Assembly: GCA_035235625.1 (NCBI GenBank)
Contig: CP141145.1
Location: 28,832,563-28,896,562, forward strand
DNA: 64,000 nucleotides
Source of the DNA: Saururus chinensis
Taxonomy: Eukaryota; Streptophyta; Magnoliopsida; Piperales; Saururaceae
Reading direction: 5' to 3'
Shown: one piece after another, positions 10,193 through 22,264 of the stretch
Layout of the letters: each line of letters starts with the position of its first letter
Numbering within the stretch: the first letter of the stretch is position 1
Translations under genes and position numbers: made by a program
The notes under the pieces: generated by a model
What the model was told of the DNA's origin: nothing
Database searches by the model: none
The model's input: the letters and a program-made list of their open reading frames with translations, nothing else

Positions 10193-11563
10193 TTCGATTA
10201 TTGGTTTTAAGTGATTTTGGGTAAAACCTAAATTTTTGGAATTTTTTTTATTTTTCACCAATTTTTTGAAAATTAAGGTTTGGCGGAACCCCCTATCGGC
10301 CTCACTGATACAATTTAGGTTTTAGACCAAATTTACCCAGGAATTAACAATGTTTATATAAAATATTTCAGAACTTTTCCAGATTTAATGAGTGCTCAAA
10401 AGATCAAAATATCTATTTTTAGCTCAAATTTTTATTTATACCCCACTAGTTAATTATGTGCACCCCAAGCCCTACTATAAATAGAAAGGGCTAAGCCATT
10501 TCCATTTTGGGAATAGGCCGGGGGAAGGTGATTAAGGCCTAATTCCCCAATTAGACCTGAATTAGAAAGGGATTAAGGTATGTTCTTCTTTAATCAAGCC
10601 TAAACCCTTCGTTTTCTTTTAATCCATTCTTAATCCATTTTTTCCCTATGGTGTTATTCGATTTTAAGCATCAAAGTTACTGATTTACTCCCTTATTGCA
10701 AACCCTACTTCTCAAAATTCATTTTTTATGCTTAACAAACCCTAAATCTAAGCTTTCTTTAAAGTTTTCAAGGTTAAACCGATTTTTAATTGAGTTTAAC
10801 TTAGACACTATATTTTTGGAAGGTTTCTAAGAAGAGTGAAGGTCAAATTCGAACCAAAACAAGTGACAAGGTAATGTATTGTCGAAATCTTAGTTTTGTA
10901 TGGTAAAATCTTGATTTTTCATGGTTTATTTGGAATGGACACGCTTGATTTAGACTCTAATGGTGGGTTAATTAAATGTTAATCTTTGGTTCTAATTTCA
11001 TAGGGTTTTGTCTTAAAATGGGTTAGATTAGTATTCTGGAAGGTTTTATGAGTTTTTGTTGGTGTTTGGATCATGGATGAAAATTTTAAGGTATTTTCAT
11101 AGTGTTTCAGTTTGGATTTTCGAAATAAAGAATAAGGTCAAAACTATTTTGTTGACGACTGAACGGCCCTGCAAGGCGATCGATCAACTACAGTTTTGGC
11201 ATATTTTCAGTTTAGACGATCGAACGGCCCTGCAGGGCGATTAAATGGCTACACAACAGTTTTGCTATTTTTGAAATTTATGTTCATTTTTAATGTTTAG
11301 GGTTTAAGGCTTATGGGAGGTGTATTATAATGAAATAAGGTTACTGGAGGTGTGAAATTGATGATGAAAGTTTATGGATTATGTTGAAGTGTTGTCATGT
11401 ATATTACATTATATGTTTATAATTATACATGTTGATATTAAAATACTTTGAACCTTTGAATGTTGGAATTCTTGTGATTATAATATGTTTCCAACAAGGA
11501 TATTATATGGAAATGGTGAGATGCGTTCTCTTATAATGAGTATGGTTTATGGGTAATTGATGT
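10193..11563 (+). mobile_element. LTR B, piece 1 of 4 (old chromovirus-type LTR)
   Basis: From ATTATTGGTTTTAAGTGATT onward this is the reverse complement of the LTRs of element A (for example 14080-14200), at clearly lower identity than A's two LTRs share. It is an older, oppositely oriented relative. It continues after element A at 22265, after element C at 36111, and after the solo LTR at 37434, ending ...GGCGTGACA at 37735. The first roughly 165 bases of the LTR are missing, so no target duplication can be read. No internal region survives: a truncated solo LTR is the simplest reading. Confidence 0.8.
10474..10484 (+). promoter_or_regulatory. TATA box of LTR B
   Basis: ACTATAAATAG followed by AAAGGGCTAAGCC and, about 20 bases on, CCATTTTGGGAATAGG. 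Element A has a TATA word followed by the same CCATTTTGGGAATAGG motif on its own sense strand, supporting this as the LTR core promoter. Confidence 0.6.
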
Positions 11564-14331
11564 TGTCACGCCCCGGCGTTGCCCAACCCGAGCTAAACCC
11601 GGTCCAAGGGCCGGTCAAGCACGTGGGGGCGACGAGGGGAAATTGAGAAATAGTTTAGCGGAAGACTTAACCCTAACCACGGGTGACTTAACAGAAATAT
11701 GGAGTACGCACATTCTACTTTAAGCAAGAGTAAATAAGTAGAAAAACAAAAAGAGTTGCTTAACACAAAGTAAACAACTAATCTCAAACCCACATGCTTA
11801 GTCAACCATAGCCCACACTGGCACTAATATAGGTCTTAAGTAACACAACTGTATAAAGTAACATAAATCCAACAGAGAACCCTACACAAAGGTTCTAAAC
11901 ATAAAACATAAACCAAGGAAATAAGTCACATGAGAATCTCCACGGTCACATTCAAATCGTCTCCAATCTTTCCTCAAAGAGGAGATCCTGTCCATCTGTG
12001 TGTCGCACCACGCAGCCCCAAAGCAAAACACAAGAAAGAGGGGTGAGTTTAACAAACTCAGCAATGGTTTTTAATATAACTATCATCATCAAAAATACGA
12101 TAGCATATCAATATAATCATTCAGATCAAAGATTGACAAGGTGCATCATTTTCTGATCACACATACACATCACCTAAACCTGCATCGTAGTGTATAATCC
12201 ACATAATGTCATTCACATCGTATCAACCTGCATGAAATGTATCTCTAATATACATATCCAACCATGCATTTCATCATATCAACCCGCATGAAATGTATCT
12301 CTAACATACATATCCAATCATGCATCACATCCTATCAACCTACATGAAATTTATCTCTAACATACATATCCAACCATGCATCACATCCTATCAACCTGCA
12401 TGAAATGTATCTCTAACATACATATTCAATTATGCATCACATCATATTAACCTGCATCACATCATATTAACCTGCATCACATCATATTAACCTGACATAC
12501 ATATCCATCCGTGGTAGCGGGTGCACACGGCATACCACACTGGATTCTCAGGGTCCAGATGACACTCATCATAATAATATCAACATCCGCAAGACAAGTA
12601 CACAACTCGTCCCCCACATAATTTCACTTAGCTAGACTCAATCCGGGGAGTACACTCGTTCCACACAGGAACTCAAATCAAAACATGCTTAGAATTAAGT
12701 CACTACCATACTACACATGTAAATTAACATCTAATCATGAATTCCAGTGAAAATCATAGAAGAAGAATCATAGAAATCATAATTCAAATCAAAGCTCAAC
12801 CACAATGGCTAAACACATATAAGATCATTCACTTCATCCTTAAGCCATGACATTCACTAACATCCACACATCAATTAACCACATCCTATCATGACAAATC
12901 AGTCCATTAGTAGGTTGTTGTTCTACTGAAAAGATACTTATCCATAGAGAATCAATCATTTATAACTTCAAGATGACAATTCCAACATCATACCACATCC
13001 CATAAGTCATTCCACAATTCTCTAAATATATATCTCAACTTCATAACCTCAATAATATGCCTTTCCAGTAGCATAATATAGCTTAAAACACTACACATTC
13101 ATATGAAATTGGCAAGTTAAAGTGGAATCACCGAAATAAACATCATACAAATAGAACAAAATTTTGTTGTGTAGCCGTTCGATCAGCTAAACAGGAAATT
13201 AGTCGAACAGGCAGTGTTGTCGTTCGAACGCCAACAACGCAAAATCGACCTTCTTCTTCCTTTTGTATTTTCAAACCGAAACTCCATGGATAAAACTCAA
13301 AATCACCATCTAACAACCTAAATGACATCAAAAGTCCACCATCACTTTCAGAATGCTAATCCACATCATAACAAGATAAAACCCTATGAAATCGGGATTG
13401 AAAATTACCATTTACTAATCATGCCATTAAAGCCTTAAATCAAGTAAAAACATTCAAAATAAACCACAAAATCAAGAGTTTTACCATAGGAAGACTGAAA
13501 TTTCGAAAGTCTATTACCTTATCCCTTGATTAGGCTTTGATTTGATGGTCACCCTTCTTGAAAACCTTACAAAGACATAGAGTTTGAATTAAACTCCATT
13601 GAAACCGATTTCACAAAGAAAACGCTAATTAAAAACTTAGATCTAGGGCTTGTTGAACATAAAAATTAGATTTTGAGAGCTAGGGTTTGTAGTAAAAATG
13701 CAAATCAGTAGTTTTGATGCTAAAAAATGAATTAAAACAAAGGGGGAATGGTAGATTTAGAAGGGATTAAGAGGAAAGCTAAGATTTAGTGCTTGATTAG
13801 AATAGACTTACCTTAAACACCTTCTAATCCGGGCCTAATTGGGGATTAGGCCTAACTTCTCCTCCTCAGCCTATTCCCAAAATGGGAATGGCTCAGGTCA
13901 GCCCTTTTATAGTATGGTTTGGATTGTGTATGGGTAAATTGTGGGGTATGAATAGAAAAATAGGGTAAAAATAGGTATTTTACAAATTTGAGCACTAATT
14001 TAATCTGACAAAATTTTAATTTTTTTTTATAAGCTTAAGTTGATGTCTGGGTTCATTTGACATAAAAACCAAAATTTTGACAGTGGGGCCGACAGGGGTC
14101 CCGCCAAAACCCTAATTTTTGGAAAAATAGTGAAAATTCTGAAAAATCCAAAAAATTCACATTTCATTCAAAATCACTTAAAACCAATAATCGTAAAGTT
14201 AATTTTGGTTAAAATCATCATAAACACCTTCTATCTTTGAAACCACCCAATAAATCAAAAAACGTTTTAACCTCACGATAACCGATAATTAAAGTGAAAC
14301 GAAAACCGATTTAGAAAAGAGAGTCCTTACA
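11564..14331 (-). repeat. 3' LTR of element A
   Basis: 2768 bases, starting (plus strand) TGTCACGCC and ending CCTTACA. It lacks two blocks present in the other LTR (about 250 and 300 bases, corresponding to about 19830-20085 and 20262-20565) plus smaller pieces, so the LTRs differ by about 620 bases in length. A TATA word (CTATAAAAGG, minus strand) lies at 13903-13912. Confidence 0.93.
12200..12500. repeat. Tandem repeat of about 56 bases in LTR A
   Basis: About five copies of a unit containing TATCAACCTGCATGAAATG and ATCTCTAACATACATATCCA. The last copies are shortened to CATCACATCATATTAACCTG. Confidence 0.9.
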
Positions 14332-14345
14332 TCCTCCCCCTCTTT
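14332..14345 (-). other. Polypurine tract of element A
   Basis: On the minus strand, AAAGAGGGGGAGGA abuts the start of the 3' LTR. This is the expected plus-strand primer for reverse transcription. Confidence 0.85.
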
Positions 14346-14369
14346 GGAATTTTGGTCCCCCAAAATTCA

Positions 14370-15806
14370 CTAGAGGTTAGCGGCAAAAAGATGAGGGTAC
14401 TTCTTTCTGATCTCGTCCTCCGTTTCCCACGTGGCTTCCTCGACTCCATGATTTCTCCACAACACCTTCACGAGTGGGATTGCCTTTTGCCGAAGTACCT
14501 TCTCCTTATGGTCAAGAATCTGGAAAGGTACCTCCTCATAGGAAAGATTCTCCTGGAGCTCCAACGGCTCGAAATCCAAGACATGAGTAGGATCGGGCTC
14601 ATACTTCCGAAGAAGTGAGACATGGAATACATTATGGATATCAGCCAGTCGGGGTGGAAGTGCTACCCGATATGTTGTGGCGCCTATCCACTCCAAGTAC
14701 TCAAATGCACCAATAAAACGAGGTGACAACTTCCCCCGTAGTCCAAATTGAACAACACCGCAAGTCGGAGAGATCTTAAGGAACACATGGTCACCAACAC
14801 TAAACTCCAACTCCCGCCGTCTTCTATCGGCATAACTCTTCTGACGGCTCTGAGCTATCTGCAACCTCTCCCGGATGAGGCGTATCTTCTCCACTGACTG
14901 CTAGATAAGATCTGGGCCAGTGAGAAGGTGATCTCCAACCTCACTCCAACACAACAGTGATCGGCAAGGACGCCCATAAAGTGCCTCAAAAGGTGCCATC
15001 CAGATGCTCGCTTGGTAGCTATTGTTATAAGAAAACTCGACTAGCAGCAAATGTTGCTCCCAACTTCCTTTCCACTCAAGGATACATGCTCGAAGCATGT
15101 CCTCAAGCATCTGAATGGTCTTTTCGGACTGTCCGTCCGTTTGAGGGTGGTAGGCGGAGCTGAGATGTAAAGATGTGCCTAAAGCACCCTGAAAGCTCTA
15201 CCAAAACCTCGAAGTGAACCGCGGGTCATGGTCGGAGACGATAGATACTGGAATACCGTGTAACCGCGTGATCTCCCTCATATATAGAGCAGCCAAGACA
15301 TCCAAAAGAGTAGTCATTCTGATTGCGAGGAAATGAGCGGACTTAGTGAGTCGGTCAATAATCACCCAAACCGCATCATTACCACCCGGCGACCGTGGCT
15401 ATCCAGAAACGAAATCCATGGTGATGTGCTCCCCCTTCCACTCCGAAATCAGAAGTGGTTTTAGTAAACCGCCTGGATGTCGGTGCTTTGCCTTGACTTG
15501 CTGGCACACAAGGCATTTGGACACGTAGACCGCAATGTCCTTCTTCATCCCCGTTCACCAAAATGTCCTCTTCACGTCGTGGTACATCTTCGTTCCTCCA
15601 AGGTGGATAGAGAACTTAGAATGGTGTGCCTCTGATAGGATACGCTCTCTCAACTCTACGGAGTTCGGCACACACCAACGACGCTTATACACCAAACTCA
15701 CATCGGACTTTTCCTCGAAGCCCAACACTGCCTTCTCCCTTGGCTTGGCCTTAAGAGCTAGAGTCTCTTCATCACTTTTCTTAGCCTCGACCACGTCATC
15801 CACCAC
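14370..15806 (-). pseudogene. Element A integrase with C-terminal chromodomain, broken
   Basis: Integrase inserts the retrotransposon cDNA into the genome. On the minus strand the order is the HHCC zinc finger (HHSKFSIHLGG, then CLVCQQ), the catalytic core with MDFV (first Asp), VSDHDPRF (second Asp), and HPQTDGQSEKT (Glu), and then the C-terminal fold. The end, LVKVLWRNHGVEEATWE followed by KKYPHLF, is a chromodomain-like tail typical of plant chromoviruses, thought to steer integration to heterochromatin. The reading frame stays in register but stops interrupt it after RTFW, after DFVSG, after SRFW and after GPDLI. Several are explained by single changes such as TGG to TGA or AAG to TAG. 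The catalytic residues are still encoded, but no full protein can be made. Confidence 0.92.
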
Positions 15807-15833
15807 ACTAGAGCTGATAGAGACATTAGCAAA

Positions 15834-17317
15834 CTAGCTCTGTGTGTCCTCCAAAGTCAACTCTGGCCTTAGCTCAATGGTGTCCTCATAAAGGAGCCAC
15901 TCACGAACTCGCATGCAAGCAATCGTAGTGGCTGATTTCTGACTCAAAGCATCCGCCACCACATTCGCTTTGCCCGGATGATACGATATCGTGAAGTCAT
16001 AGTCCTTCAAGAATTCTAGCCACCTCCTTTGCCTCAAATTAAGATCCCACTGAGTGAATAAGTACTTCAAGCTCTTGTGATTAGTGAAGACCTCAAACTT
16101 CTCACCATAGAGATAGTGCCGCCAAATCTTCAATGCAAAAATTATGGCTGCTAACTCCAAGTCATGAGTGGGGTAATTCCGCTCATGCACTCTAAGGTAT
16201 CGAGATGCATAAGCCACCACTCTCCCATGCTGCATGAGTACACAACCCAAGCCGCGAAGTGAAGCATCACTATAGACCACAAATCCACCACTCCCGGAAG
16301 GCAAGGTCAAGATCGGAGCTGAAGTCAACATCTTCTTCAACTCTTGGAAACTCTCTTCACAAGCTGAGTTCCACTCAAACTTCTCATTCTTCCTTGTCAA
16401 CTTAGTCATAGGGCTTGAAAGGCTAGAAAAACCCTCGATGAAATGGCGATAATACCCGGCAAGCCTAGGAAGCTGCTGACCTCTGATGCACTCCTTGGTT
16501 GCTCCCAATTCAACACGGCTTCAACTTTCGATGGATCAACCACCACACCGTCTCTCGATATCACATGACCGAGGAATTGCACCTTCTTGAGCCAAAATTC
16601 ACACTTGTCAAACTTCACAAAGAGCTGATGCTCCTGTAAAGTTCACAAGACAATCCTCAAATGTGCTTCGTGCTCTTCCTCATTGGCCGAATAGATCAGA
16701 ATATCATCCACGAATATAATCACAAACCGATCAAGATAAGGCCGACAGACTCGGTTCATCAAGTCCGTAACATCATCAGGACGGATCCGAAGTTGGTGAT
16801 AACCCGATCTCAAATCAATCTTAGAGAAGACCTGTGCTTTCTGCAACTGATCAAACAAATCATCAATTCTAGGTAAAGGGTACTTGTTCTTGATGGTTAC
16901 CTGATTAAGCAACCAATAGTCAATACACAACCGCAGAGAGCCATCCTTCTTCCGAACAAATAATACCGGTGCACCCCAAGGAGATACACTCGGCCTAATA
17001 TACCCCTTATCCATAAGATCCTGCAGCTAAGCCTTAAGCTCTTTAAGTTCGGCCGGAGCCATGCGATAGGGAGCCTTAGAAATAGGAGTAGTGCCTGAAA
17101 TAAGGTCAATGCAAAACTCTATCTCCCTCTCCGGTGGTAAACCCGCCAAGTCACTAGGGAAGACATCAGGAAATTCCGCCACAACACAAATAGAATCCAA
17201 AGAAGGTAGCTCCATGTTCAACCCGGTGACACTAGCAAGGAAAGCCTCACATCCACTATCGATCCACTTCTTGGCCTTGAAGGATGAGACCAAGAACTTG
17301 CCATTAGAACGCTTCAC
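15834..17317 (-). pseudogene. Element A reverse transcriptase and RNase H, broken
   Basis: RT copies element RNA into DNA and RNase H removes the template. Minus-strand signposts in order: AEFPDVFPSDLAGLPPER upstream of [34 protein letters not shown], the catalytic [18 protein letters not shown], then RNase H with [31 protein letters not shown] and VVADALSQK. The segment that normally lies between HQLRIRPDD and DLMNRV, roughly 30 residues including the MPFGLTNAP region, is missing, and the flanks are joined in frame. Further damage is a stop near 17026, a stop near 16640 and a frameshift near 16510-16530. The Asp-Asp pair of the active site remains. The RT is inactive by deletion alone. Confidence 0.92.
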
Positions 17318-17340
17318 CCCTTGGAAGATAAATGCTTAGC

Positions 17341-17760
17341 TCATGGCAACACAAACTTCACACACCTCCTGCGGCAGTCTACATGCACATGGAACTTAAA
17401 TATCATATCCATGCCTAGGATCACATCAAAGTCAATCATCGGCAATATAATCAGATCCATATGTAGTACATGCCCACCGATCTCCATAGGAATCATCTCA
17501 ATATACTTCTCCGCTCGAAGAGAGGATGAGGGTGTAGACACACGCAAAGGAACATGCGACAACTTATAACAAGCATCCAACTCATGAGCAAAATGAGGGG
17601 AGACAAAAGAATGAGAGGAACCAGTATCAAATAACACTCTAGGATAGTGGGAGGCAATGAGAATCATACCTTCCACCACGCTGGAAGAGTTAGCCACCTC
17701 CTGCGCCAAAATAGCAAAGACTCTCCCATCATGAGCTGGCTTCTTCCCCTTGCCATTGGG
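17341..17760 (-). pseudogene. Element A aspartic protease
   Basis: The protease cuts the gag-pol polyprotein. The minus-strand frame reads PRVLFDTGSSHSFVS, where DTG is the catalytic aspartate motif, and later DFDVILGMDMI, the flap-end/ILG motif of retropepsins. It follows gag in the same frame, as in other chromoviruses. This domain itself is uninterrupted, but the frame ends at a stop just before the RT part, which lies in another frame, so the polyprotein is broken here. Confidence 0.85.
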
Positions 17761-18717
17761 CTGCCTGGTAGGTGCTCTCGCCGGTGGTGCTCCCGGCTGC
17801 CTGGGACCGGAATTAGGTGTCATCGGTGCACGTTTCTGAGCACGGCTTGCCCTCTGGGGACACTCATTGGCATAGTGCCCCTTCTGCAGACAATCATAAC
17901 AAGTCACACTAGCACGGCGGTCATGAGGGCCCTGCTGCACCTGCTGAGTGTTATGCGTCGCATGACGGGCATCTCACCGCTTATGATCTCGGCGATTACG
18001 GCTATCCTCCGCCCTTGGCCTCTTAGGCTGCTGCTACTGCCCTCTCCTCTGGATATACTCTTCAGAATCCCGCTCCACCATGATGGCCGTCTCAAGTACC
18101 TCAGCAAGGATCTTGTGCCTGAAGAGCACAACTCGACCTTTGATGAAAGGCTTTAGACCATCCTCAAACTTACGTGCTCGCTCATACTCATCGCTGAAGA
18201 AGCGAGGAGCAAAGCGCTCAATCTCCACAAAACGGGTCTCATAAGCCAAGACCGTCATTGAACCCTACTGCAGGATGAGAAACTCCTTCTTCTTCTCCTC
18301 TCGGACATGAAGAGGGAAGTACTTGTCGTTAAAGGCTGACAAGAACTCCTCCCAAGGAATGTCCACTCGGCCATGGAATCTCTGACGCTTCATCGATAAC
18401 CACCACCTCTGGGCCTCGCCCTCGAACGTGAAGACTGCAAGTCTAGTCTTCTCCTCGTCCGAGCAACATCGAGCACTAAAAATCTTCTCTATATGAAGCC
18501 TCCAATTATCCACCACAGAGGTATCCAATCCACCCTTGAAGCTAGGGGGATTAAGCTTCTTGAATCCCTCGAGCGAAAGAGACTCAGAATTGCTACCACC
18601 CGCGTGCTTCGCCTGGACCACCTGTGTCAACCCCTCAATGGCGATCAACACATCGTCCACCCTTGGGTCTCGAGCACTGCATTGCTTATTGGCACCTGCA
18701 TGATTAGGGCCAGCCAT
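17761..18717 (-). pseudogene. Element A gag with zinc knuckle, broken
   Basis: Gag forms the particle that packages element RNA. Translation begins MAGPNHAG. The capsid-like part includes FKKLNPPSFKGG, VFTFEGEAQRWW and FNDKYFP, followed by GSMTVLAYETRF and RKFEDGLKP, a pattern common to Del/Tekay gag proteins. The CCHC zinc knuckle CYDCLQKGHYANECP lies at about 17840-17915. In-frame stops fall near 18262, 18031 and 17971. The first sits where family members have Gln, consistent with CAG to TAG. The 18718-18850 leader has no frame. Confidence 0.9.
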
Positions 18718-18852
18718 CTACACAACAACTAGACATTAATCGTATAGCCTAATAACCCGAAAGCACACAGCCAAACAATTAGAAAACACACAAACAAACA
18801 AGCAAGCAAGCAAAACTTGTCACTCAAACCTTATTTACTCTAGAACAAAGAT

Positions 18853-18866
18853 GCGCTCCGATACCA
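18853..18866 (-). other. Primer binding site of element A (initiator tRNA-Met)
   Basis: Minus strand TGGTATCGGAGCGC, close to the classic TGGTATCAGAGC complement of initiator tRNA-Met, seven bases inside the 5' LTR. Confidence 0.85.
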
Positions 18867-18873
18867 AAAACAT

Positions 18874-21800
18874 TGTCACGCCCCGGCGTTGCCCGACCCT
18901 AGCCGAACCCGGTCCAAGGGCCGGTCAAGCGTGCGGGGGCGACGAGGGTAAATTGAGAAACGGTTTAGCAGAAGACTTAACCCTAACCATGGGCGACTTA
19001 ACAGAAATACGGAGTACGCACATTCTACTTTGAGCAAGAGTAAATAAGTTGAAAAGAAAGAGAGTTGCTTAACACAAAGTAAGCAACTAGTCTCAAACCC
19101 ACATGCTTAGTCAACCATAGCCCAAACTGGCACTAATATAGGTCTTAAGTAACACAACTGTATAAAGTAACATAAATCCAACAGAGAACCCTACACAAAG
19201 GTTCTAAACATAAAACATAAACCAAGGAAATAAGTCACATAAGAATCTCCACGATCACATCCAAATCATCTCTGATCTTTCCTCAAAGAGGAGATCCTGT
19301 CCTTCTGCATGTCGCACCACGCAACCCCAAAGCATAACACAAGAAAGAGGGGTGAGTTTAACAAACTCAGCAATGGTTTTTAATATAACTATCATCATTG
19401 GAAACACAAGGTGCATCATTTTCTGATCACACATACACATCACCTAAACCTACAACGTAGTGTATAATCCACATAATGCCATTCACATCGTATCAACCTG
19501 CATGCAATGTATCCCTAACATACATATCCAACCATGCATTTCATCATATCAACCTGCATGAAATGTATCTCTAACATACATATCCAATCATACATCGTAT
19601 CATATCAACCTGCATGAAATGTATCTCTTACATATCCAATCATGCATCACATCCTATCAACTTGCATGAAATGTATCTCTAACATACATATCCAACCATA
19701 CATCACATCCTATCAACCTGGATGAAATGTATCACTAATATACATATCCAATCATGCATCACATCATATCAACCTACATGAAATGTATCTCTAACATACA
19801 TATCCAATCATGCATCACATCATATCAACCTCCATTAAGGAGTAATAATAATTTAGTGTCACATAGACAAGATCACCGACAAGGCCACGGAGGCATGTCA
19901 TGGCCCAAAATTCTACACAAGAATTCAAGAAAGATCGGGGTTGTCAATCCCTAAAGCTGCTCGCCCTGGACGATCCTGGCCAAGGATGTCCCATTCTCAC
20001 ATAGAGAATCTAGAGCAGGGGTGTTCGCCCAGGGACATCTCCTACGGAGGGGAGAGCCCGAGTTCCGACACAAGGAACCCTAGAACATGTGGTAGCGGGT
20101 GCACACGGCATACCACACTGGATTCTCAGGGTGTAGATGACACTCATCATAATAATCTCAACATCCGCAAGACAAGTACACAACTCGTCCCCCACATAAT
20201 TTCACTTAGCTAGACTCAACTCGGGGAGTGCACTCGTTCCACACAGGAACTCAAATCAAAAAATATCCTTTCAGACCAATCAAGTTTCGATTAAGGCACG
20301 ACCAATCAATCCAGCACACAATTTCACTACATTGCATCCAATCGGTCAAATTCGATTAACCTCGATAAATCCTCAATTGGAAATCAATTTTCATGATGCA
20401 TGCAACATGGTACATACGTGGGCAAGGCATACATGAATCCTAATTCATGATAAGTGCTCTCATCAGCCCCTAATACATCATTCATAATCATAATATCAAA
20501 CTTCAATATCATCATTAAATCCCCACATGTGTGTGTACCTAGTAGAAGCACTTCTCTCAATGCATTTCAACATGCTTGGAATTAACTCACTATCATATTA
20601 CACATGTGAATTAACATCTAATCATGAATTCCAGCGAAAATCATAGAAGAAGAATTATTGAAATCATAACTCAAATCAAAGCTCAACCACAATGGCTAAA
20701 CACATATAAGATCATTCACTTCATCCTTAAGCCATGACATTCACTAACATCCACACATCAATTAACCACATCCTATCATGACAAATCAGTCCATTAGTAG
20801 GGTGTAGTTCTACTGAAAAGATACTTATCTATAGAGAATCAATCATTCATAACTTCAAGATGACAATTCCAACATCATACCACAACCCATAAGTCATTCC
20901 ACAATTCTCTAAATATATATCTCAACTTCATAACCTCAATAGTATACCTTTTCAGTAGCATAATATAGCTTAAAACACTCCACATTCATATGAAATTGGC
21001 AAGTTAAAGTGAAATCACCGAAATAAACATAATACAAATAGAACAAAATTCTGCTGTGTAGCCGTTCGAATGCCCTGAGGGGCCGTTCAATCGGCTAAAC
21101 AGAAAATTAGTCGAACAGGCAGTGTTGCCGTTCAAACGCTAAGGAGGGCCGTTCGAACGCCAACAAGGCAAAATCGAGCTTTTTCTTCCTTTCGCATTTT
21201 CAAACCGAAACTCCATTGATAAAACTCAAAATCACCATCTAACAACCTAAATGACATCAAAAGTCCACCATGACTTCCAGAGTGCTAATCCACATCATAA
21301 CAAGATAAAACCCTATGAAATCGGGATTGAAAATTACCATTTACTTATCATGTCATTAAAGCCTTAAATCAAGTAAAAACATTCAAAATAGACCACAAAA
21401 TCAAGAGTTTTACCGTAGGAAGACTGAAATTTCGAAAGTCTATTAACTTATCCCTTGATTAGGCTTTGATTTGATGATCACCCTTCTTGAAAACCTTACA
21501 AAGACATAGAGTTTGAATTAAACTCCATTGAAACCGATTTAACAAAGAAAACGCTAATTAAAAACTTAGATCTAGGGCTTGTTGAACATAAAAATTAGAT
21601 TTTGAGAGCTAGGGTTTGTAGTAAAAATGCAAATCAGTAGTTTTGATGCTAAAAAATGAATTAAAACAAAGGGGGAAAATGGTAGATTTAGAAGGGATTA
21701 AGAGGAAAGCTAGGATTTAGTGCTTGATTAGAATAGACTTACCTTAAACACCTTCTAATCCGGGCCTAATTGGGGATTAGGCCTAACTCCTCCTCCTCAG

Positions 21801-22264
21801 CCTATTCCCAAAATGGGAATGGCTCAGGTCAGCCCTTTTATAGTATGGTTTGGGTTGTGTATGGGTAAATTGTGGGGTATGAATAGAAAAATAGGCTAAA
21901 TATAGGTATTTTACAAATTTGAGCACTAATTTAATTTGAGAAAACTCTGAAAATTTTTTGTATAAGATTAAGTTGATGTCTGGGTTCATTTGACACAAAA
22001 ACTAAAATTTTTACAGTGGGGCCCACAGGGGTCCCGCCAAAACCCTAATTTTTGGAAAAATAATAAAAATTTTAAAAAATCCCAAAAATTCACATTCGAT
22101 TCAAAATCACTTAAAGCCACTAATCATAAAGTTAATTTTGGTTAAAACCATCATAAACGCCATCTATCTTTGAAACCACCTAATAAATCAGAGAACGCGT
22201 TAACCTCACGATAACCAATTATTAAAGTGAAACGAAAACTGGTTTAGAAAAGAGAGTCCTTACA
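18874..22264 (-). repeat. 5' LTR of element A
   Basis: 3391 bases. It is the fuller of the two LTRs and keeps the two blocks missing from the 3' LTR. These blocks have counterparts in LTR B (for example the segment around 22720-23100), which indicates loss from the 3' LTR rather than gain here. A TATA word CTATAAAAGG (minus strand) is at 21834-21843. Confidence 0.93.
19480..19835. repeat. Tandem repeat of about 56 bases, second LTR of A
   Basis: Six to seven copies of the same unit as at 12200-12500. Copy number and internal variants differ between the two LTRs. Confidence 0.9.

Larger units (their letters stand above)
11564..22264 (-). mobile_element. Element A, Ty3/gypsy chromovirus (Tekay/Del-like), inactive
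   Basis: A complete LTR retrotransposon on the minus strand. Plus-strand ends are TGTCACGCCCCGGCG...GTCCTTACA, so the sense LTR is TGTAAGGAC...GGCGTGACA. Flanking 5-mers are GATGT (11559-11563) and TATGT (22265-22269), a target duplication with one change. It has a primer site for initiator tRNA-Met, a polypurine tract, and gag-protease-RT-RNase H-integrase-chromodomain in the expected gypsy order. The coding region carries several in-frame stops, at least two frameshifts and a deletion in RT, so it cannot move by itself. It inserted into LTR B, a relative of its own LTR. Confidence 0.95.
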
